From: Leifsonia sp. Root227
GTDB taxonomy: Bacteria > Actinomycetota > Actinomycetes > Actinomycetales > Microbacteriaceae
NCBI RefSeq assembly: GCF_001428745.1
Contig: NZ_LMIO01000001.1
Location: 118,734-182,733 of the forward strand
Direction of reading: 5' to 3'
Length of the DNA: 64,000 bases
The position numbers and the translations under genes are program-made. The notes under the pieces were generated by a model, which worked only from the letters and a program-made list of their open reading frames with translations, had not been told where the DNA came from and made no database searches. Numbering within the stretch: the stretch's first letter is position 1; every line of letters begins with the position of its first letter. Positions 60,434-64,000 of this stretch are shown one piece after another.

Positions 60434-61276
60434 ATGACGGCGGCGGCACCGAGCGGGGCGGATGCGGCGGGTTTCCTCTCCGGCCTGGACACCTGGGACA
60501 TCGTCTTCGCGCTGCTCGCCGTCGTCGCAGGGGTCGTGCTCGGCATCGTCGCCAAACGCGGTGCAACGGTCCTGCTGCGGAAGCTGCCTGGCGTCACGGA
60601 CGATGTGCGGGCCAGGATCGCCCGCTCGGTCAGGCTCGTGATCATCCTGCTCGGTGTCGGGGTGGCGATCGCGTTCCTCGGCGCGCCCATCCAACCGGTG
60701 ATCGCACTGGCGATCATCGTCGCCGTGATCGCCGTCCTCGCACTGCGAGGCGTGTCGGAGAACTTCGCCGCCGGGGTCATCCTGCAGACGCGCCGACCGT
60801 TCGTCGTCGGGGACAGAGTGACGATCCAGGGCTACACCGGCACCGTCCACGAACTGAACGGGCGGTCGGTGACCGTGCGCACCCTCGACGGCCGGACCGT
60901 GCACATCCCGAACAGCGTGGTGCTCAGCGGCCCGTTCGTCAACGAGTCGGAGACCGGAGAGCAGCGCAGCGAACTGCAGGTCAGGATCGCCAACGCGGAT
61001 GGGAACGAGAGCGTCGACGACGAGACGGCGCAGCGCATCCGGTCGGTCTGCCACGACACGGACGGCGTGCACCACCGCGAGGCCGTGCAGGTGCTCACCA
61101 CCGCCGTCGAGCCGACCAGGACGGTGTACGCCGTACGGTTCTGGCACCATCCGTCGCACGGGCCGCAGGTGCGGTCGGCGGTCATCGACGCCCTCGCGGC
61201 GGCGTTCGCGGACAGGCGGGTCGTGATCACGTCCGCCCTGCCGGACACGCCGCTGACGCCGCCAGGGGAGCTGTGA
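60434..61276 (+). CDS. Mechanosensitive ion channel, MscS family
   Basis: A 280-residue membrane protein with about three N-terminal segments (residues about 17-45, 65-85, 90-110). The pore-lining helix and beta domain follow in LALRGVSENFAAGVILQTRRPFVVGDRV and DGRTVHIPNSVVLSGPFVN (cited by parts), the standard MscS pattern. ATG at 60434 is preferred; a GTG six bases earlier or a TTG at 60344 are alternatives, but the latter would add a polar tail through the leader hairpins. It opens under membrane tension during osmotic downshock. Confidence 0.88.
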   Translation: MTAAAPSGADAAGFLSGLDTWDIVFALLAVVAGVVLGIVAKRGATVLLRKLPGVTDDVRARIARSVRLVIILLGVGVAIAFLGAPIQPVIALAIIVAVIAVLALRGVSENFAAGVILQTRRPFVVGDRVTIQGYTGTVHELNGRSVTVRTLDGRTVHIPNSVVLSGPFVNESETGEQRSELQVRIANADGNESVDDETAQRIRSVCHDTDGVHHREAVQVLTTAVEPTRTVYAVRFWHHPSHGPQVRSAVIDALAAAFADRRVVITSALPDTPLTPPGEL

Positions 61277-61277
61277 C

Positions 61278-61997
61278 ATGGGCCAGCTTCTGCTCTCCCT
61301 CGTGCCGCTCGGCTTCGGGATCCTGCTCAGTCCACTCGCGATCATGGCGCTCATCGCGATCCTCGTCTCGCGTCGCGCGAGGATCAACGGCGTCATGTTC
61401 GCGCTGGGCTGGGCGGTGGGCATCGGCCTCGTGCTCGCGATCAGCTACCTGGTGTTCGGTGCGCTCGAAGTCCACGAGAAGTCGGTGCCGCCGGTCTGGG
61501 TTCCCGTCGTGCGCATCCTGCTCGCGGTCATCCTGCTGGTCAGCGCGATCTGGGTGTACCGCAGAGGCAAGGCGCACATCGTGGCGATGGCGGCGGCGCG
61601 CACCCCGGCCGATGTGACCAGGGCAGCCCCGCAGCTGCCCGGCTGGCTGCGCACGGTCGAGAACTTCACGGTTCCTCGTGCGTTCGTCCTCGGTCTCGGG
61701 CTGTTCGTCCTGAACCCGGTCGACGCCTCGTGCGCGGTCATCGCCGGGCTTGACGTCCGGCTGGCGCTGACGGCGCCGGAGTCGATCTGGACCCTGGTGA
61801 TCTTCGGGGTCGTCGGGGCGCTGCCGATCATCGTGCCCGCCGTGCTCGTGCTCGTGCGGGGGAAGGCGGTCGAGCCGCTGCTCGCCCGCGTCCGCACCTG
61901 GGTCGCGGGGAACACGCACGTGCTCAACGCTGCGCTCCTGCTGGTGATCGCGGTGCTGCAACTGCAGAAGGGCCTCTCCGAACTGCTCAGCTACTAA
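61278..61997 (+). CDS. GAP/Sap family membrane protein (LysE-like fold)
   Basis: A 239-residue membrane protein starting one base after the MscS stop. About six segments. The opening PLGFGILLSPLAIMALIAILVS (ends: PLGFGILLSP and IAILVS) and the middle GLGLFVLNPVDASCAVIAGL match the GAP family, related to mycobacterial Sap proteins that assist glycolipid export. In this organism a lipid or small-molecule transport accessory is plausible. It likely shares a transcript with MscS. Confidence 0.78.
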   Translation: MGQLLLSLVPLGFGILLSPLAIMALIAILVSRRARINGVMFALGWAVGIGLVLAISYLVFGALEVHEKSVPPVWVPVVRILLAVILLVSAIWVYRRGKAHIVAMAAARTPADVTRAAPQLPGWLRTVENFTVPRAFVLGLGLFVLNPVDASCAVIAGLDVRLALTAPESIWTLVIFGVVGALPIIVPAVLVLVRGKAVEPLLARVRTWVAGNTHVLNAALLLVIAVLQLQKGLSELLSY

Positions 61998-62093
61998 CGG
62001 GCGTGGCCGTCCGCTCCTAGACACCCGGGCAGCACCGCAATAGCCTCCAAGCACGCAGCTTTCTTCACCGTCGATGCCGGGAGGGAGAGTCAG

Positions 62094-63290
62094 ATGAGCG
62101 AACGTCGCGCGTGGTGGCCGTTCCACCGGCGTCCGCGCGCCCCGGAAGCAGCCCCGCCCGCCGACGCCGACGCCGATCAGCAGGACAACCCATCGGGACG
62201 CGGGGTGCGTATCCTGCTCGGCCTGGCCTGCGCGGTGGTGATCGCTGTCGGGATGCACGCGATCGGCAGCATCCTCGCCCCGACGCTGCTCGCGCTCGTG
62301 CTCGTGATCTGCGCGCAGCCCGTGCGGGTGTGGCTCACCAGGCACGGAACCCCCGCCGGCGTCGCGACGGGGGCGGTCGCGCTGACCACGTTCGCGTTGC
62401 TCGCCGCCTTCGCGGGCCTGTTGCTCCTGGCTCTCGCCGACTTCATCGGGATGCTGCCCGCGTATCAGGCCCAGCTCGCGGAGTTCGGCGCCCAGATCGG
62501 CGCGTGGCTGCAGAGCATCGGGATCGGGCCGGACGAGGTGAAGGCGGTGACGGCCGGGTTCGACCCCGCCCACTTCCTCGACTTCTTCACCGGGCTGCTC
62601 GGCGGAGCGTTCGGCCTCGTGTCGTTCGGGGTGGTCGTGCTGACCATGCTCATCCTGATGCCGGCCGACGCCGCATACGCGCCGACCCTGCTCCGTCAGC
62701 TCCAGCCGAAGAAGCCCAACCTCGTGTACGCGCTGTCGGCGTTCGCGCGGAACGTCCGCCGCTACATGGTGGTGACGACGGTGCTCGGCATCGTGCAGGG
62801 CGTGATCAACGGCATCGCGCTCTGGCTGCTGGGGGTGCCTGCCGCCCTGCTCTGGGCGATCCTCGCCTTCCTGTGCAGTTACATCCCGAACGTCGGCTAC
62901 TTCATCGCGATCGTGCCGCCGCTGCTGTTCGGCTACCTCACCGGCGGCTGGGGAACGGTGATCGCGATCATCGTCATCTACGGGGTCATCAACGCCGTCG
63001 TCCAGTCGGTCGTGCAGCCGAAGGTCGTCGGAAACGCGGTCGCGCTGAGTCAGACGCTGACCTTCTTCTCCGTGCTCTTCTGGGCGGTGGTCCTCGGGCC
63101 GATCGGGGCGATCCTCGCCATCCCGCTCACCCTGCTCGGCCGCGCCGTGCTCGTCGACGCCGATCCGCGCGCCCGCATCTGGCGGGCGGCCATCGGAGAT
63201 CTGGGCGAGACCCGCCAGCTGATGAAGGCGGATGCGGAGCAGCGGAAGAGCGAGAAGCGTGCGAAGGACGCCGGGCACGCTGCCGAGTGA
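62094..63290 (+). CDS. AI-2E family transporter (UPF0118)
   Basis: A 398-residue membrane protein. A basic, Pro/Ala-rich N-terminal tail (residues 1-35) precedes seven or so segments. The diagnostic C-terminal block is LWAILAFLCSYIPNVGYFIAIVPPLLFGYL (ends: LWAILAFLCSYIPNVG and PPLLFGYL, about residues 260-290), then VVQPKVVGNAVALSQTLTFFSVLFWAVVLG. GGGAGGGAG precedes the ATG. The family is named for TqsA, but most members transport ions or unknown solutes. The C-terminus is highly charged. Confidence 0.9.
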   Translation: MSERRAWWPFHRRPRAPEAAPPADADADQQDNPSGRGVRILLGLACAVVIAVGMHAIGSILAPTLLALVLVICAQPVRVWLTRHGTPAGVATGAVALTTFALLAAFAGLLLLALADFIGMLPAYQAQLAEFGAQIGAWLQSIGIGPDEVKAVTAGFDPAHFLDFFTGLLGGAFGLVSFGVVVLTMLILMPADAAYAPTLLRQLQPKKPNLVYALSAFARNVRRYMVVTTVLGIVQGVINGIALWLLGVPAALLWAILAFLCSYIPNVGYFIAIVPPLLFGYLTGGWGTVIAIIVIYGVINAVVQSVVQPKVVGNAVALSQTLTFFSVLFWAVVLGPIGAILAIPLTLLGRAVLVDADPRARIWRAAIGDLGETRQLMKADAEQRKSEKRAKDAGHAAE

Positions 63291-63320
63291 CCGGACGCGT
63301 CCGGTGACCGGACGGTGACC
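63287..63320. repeat. Short direct repeats and palindrome after the AI-2E gene
   Basis: GTGACCGGACG occurs at 63287-63297 and 63304-63314, and GTGACC again at 63315. The first unit lies in the perfect palindrome CCGGACGCGTCCGG (63291-63304). It may act as a weak terminator hairpin; no T-tract follows. Confidence 0.4.
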
Positions 63321-63403
63321 AGACTCATCCCGACGCGGCCGCTGTCACAAACCTCCTGGCTGCCCGGTCTGAGCTTCTGAAACCATCCAGCGAAAGGATA
63401 GTC

Positions 63404-64000
63404 ATGAAGTTCGTGGTCATCGGCGGCACAGGACAGATCGGAACGCCGCTCGTCGAGCTGCTGCGTCAGGCAGGGCACGACGTCGTCGCGGCGTCGCCGT
63501 CGACAGGAGTGAACAGCGTCACGGGAGAGGGGCTCGCGGATGCGCTTGCCGGCGCGGACGTCGTGCTCGACATCCCCAACTCGCCCTCCTTCGAGGACGC
63601 GGCCGTGCTCGACTTCTTCCAGCGCTCGACCGCCAACCTGGTCGAAGCGCAGAAGGAGGCGGGCGTCGGGCATCACATCGTGCTGTCGATCGTCGGCGCC
63701 GACCGGATGCACGACATCGGCTACATGCGAGCCAAGGTCGCGCAGGAGCGGCTCGTCAGGGAGAGCGGCCTGCCGTTCACGATCGTGCGGGCGACGCAGT
63801 TCTTCGAGTTCATCCCACGGCTGGCGGAGGGCGCAGCAGACGGCGACACCATCCGGCTGTCCCCTGTGCTCATGCAGCCCATCGCCGCCGCGGACGTGTC
63901 CGCGGCGCTCGCCGACATCGCAACGCAGGCGCCGACGAACGACGTCATCGAGCTGGCTGGTCCCGAGCAGCTCCGCCTGGCCGAGCTCGGCCGGCGCGTG
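63404..64000 (+). CDS. NmrA/SDR-like NAD(P)-binding protein (3' end outside window)
   Basis: The frame is open to the right edge; 199 codons are visible. GAAAGGA precedes the ATG. The N-terminal VVIGGTGQIGTPLVELLRQAGHDV is the atypical-SDR dinucleotide motif (GGTGQIG, residues 7-13). GADVVLDIPNSPSFED, VGHHIVLSIVGADR and LPFTIVRATQFFEF follow the NmrA-like pattern, which often lacks the SDR catalytic Tyr-Lys pair. It resembles NAD(P)-dependent sugar-nucleotide or quinone-reductase-like regulators common in actinobacteria. Confidence 0.88.
   Translation, partial: MKFVVIGGTGQIGTPLVELLRQAGHDVVAASPSTGVNSVTGEGLADALAGADVVLDIPNSPSFEDAAVLDFFQRSTANLVEAQKEAGVGHHIVLSIVGADRMHDIGYMRAKVAQERLVRESGLPFTIVRATQFFEFIPRLAEGAADGDTIRLSPVLMQPIAAADVSAALADIATQAPTNDVIELAGPEQLRLAELGRRV

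Overview
This window comes from a high-GC actinobacterium, most likely Microbacteriaceae (Leifsonia/Microbacterium-like). The signs are very GC-rich third codon positions, frequent GTG starts, dense operons linked by ATGA/GTGA overlaps, lipoprotein-type solute-binding proteins and a DUF2510 membrane protein. I see no insertion sequence, prophage, CRISPR array, rRNA or replication origin. There is one tRNA, tRNA-Ser(GCT). Family names are assigned by reading motifs, not by database search.

The window is a chain of carbon-source and nutrient-scavenging modules, each with its own transporter and regulator. (1) 1-7841 is a sugar-acid/hexuronate operon: two CUT1 permeases (the first cut by the left edge), two TIM-barrel isomerases, a Gfo/Idh/MocA dehydrogenase, a mannitol-dehydrogenase-family fructuronate reductase, a ManD-type dehydratase and gluconokinase. 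(2) 7838-22540 is the most unusual part, an aromatic or heteroaromatic catabolic cluster. It holds a divergent amidohydrolase with altered metal ligands, a dienelactone hydrolase, two FAD monooxygenases, an NTF2-like protein, an FAH-family hydrolase, a ribose-type ABC transporter, a DUF3500 protein, a RidA protein, an extradiol dioxygenase, and GntR, MarR and LysR regulators. A near-identical promoter/operator recurs before the dienelactone hydrolase and RidA genes, a related copy lies before the transporter, and a half-site lies before the GntR gene. This suggests one regulon.

(3) 22681-31849 holds a DUF2510 protein, tRNA-Ser, a branched-chain-type ABC system with a fused LivH-LivM permease co-transcribed with a luciferase-like monooxygenase and two carboxymuconolactone-decarboxylase-fold proteins, a small membrane protein and a GNAT acetyltransferase. 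(4) 31935-44677 is an alpha-galactoside module: a DUF5107/TPR protein, an AraC regulator with three phased half-sites, a CUT1 ABC importer, cytosolic GH36 and secreted GH27 alpha-galactosidases and an aldose 1-epimerase. A 55-bp inverted repeat separates the two convergent transcription units. (5) 44855-48684 is a TetR regulator, a YtcJ-type amidohydrolase and an APC permease.

(6) 48686-52989 is nucleoside/ribose use: ribokinase and GntR on one strand, an MFS transporter and nucleoside hydrolase on the other. (7) 53043-59583 is an ABC importer with a glycerophosphodiester phosphodiesterase and an inositol-monophosphatase-family enzyme, divergent from a DeoR regulator. It looks like a phosphodiester scavenging system. 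(8) 59597-64000 holds two small uncharacterised proteins, an MscS channel, a GAP/Sap-like membrane protein, an AI-2E-family protein and an NmrA-like oxidoreductase cut by the right edge.
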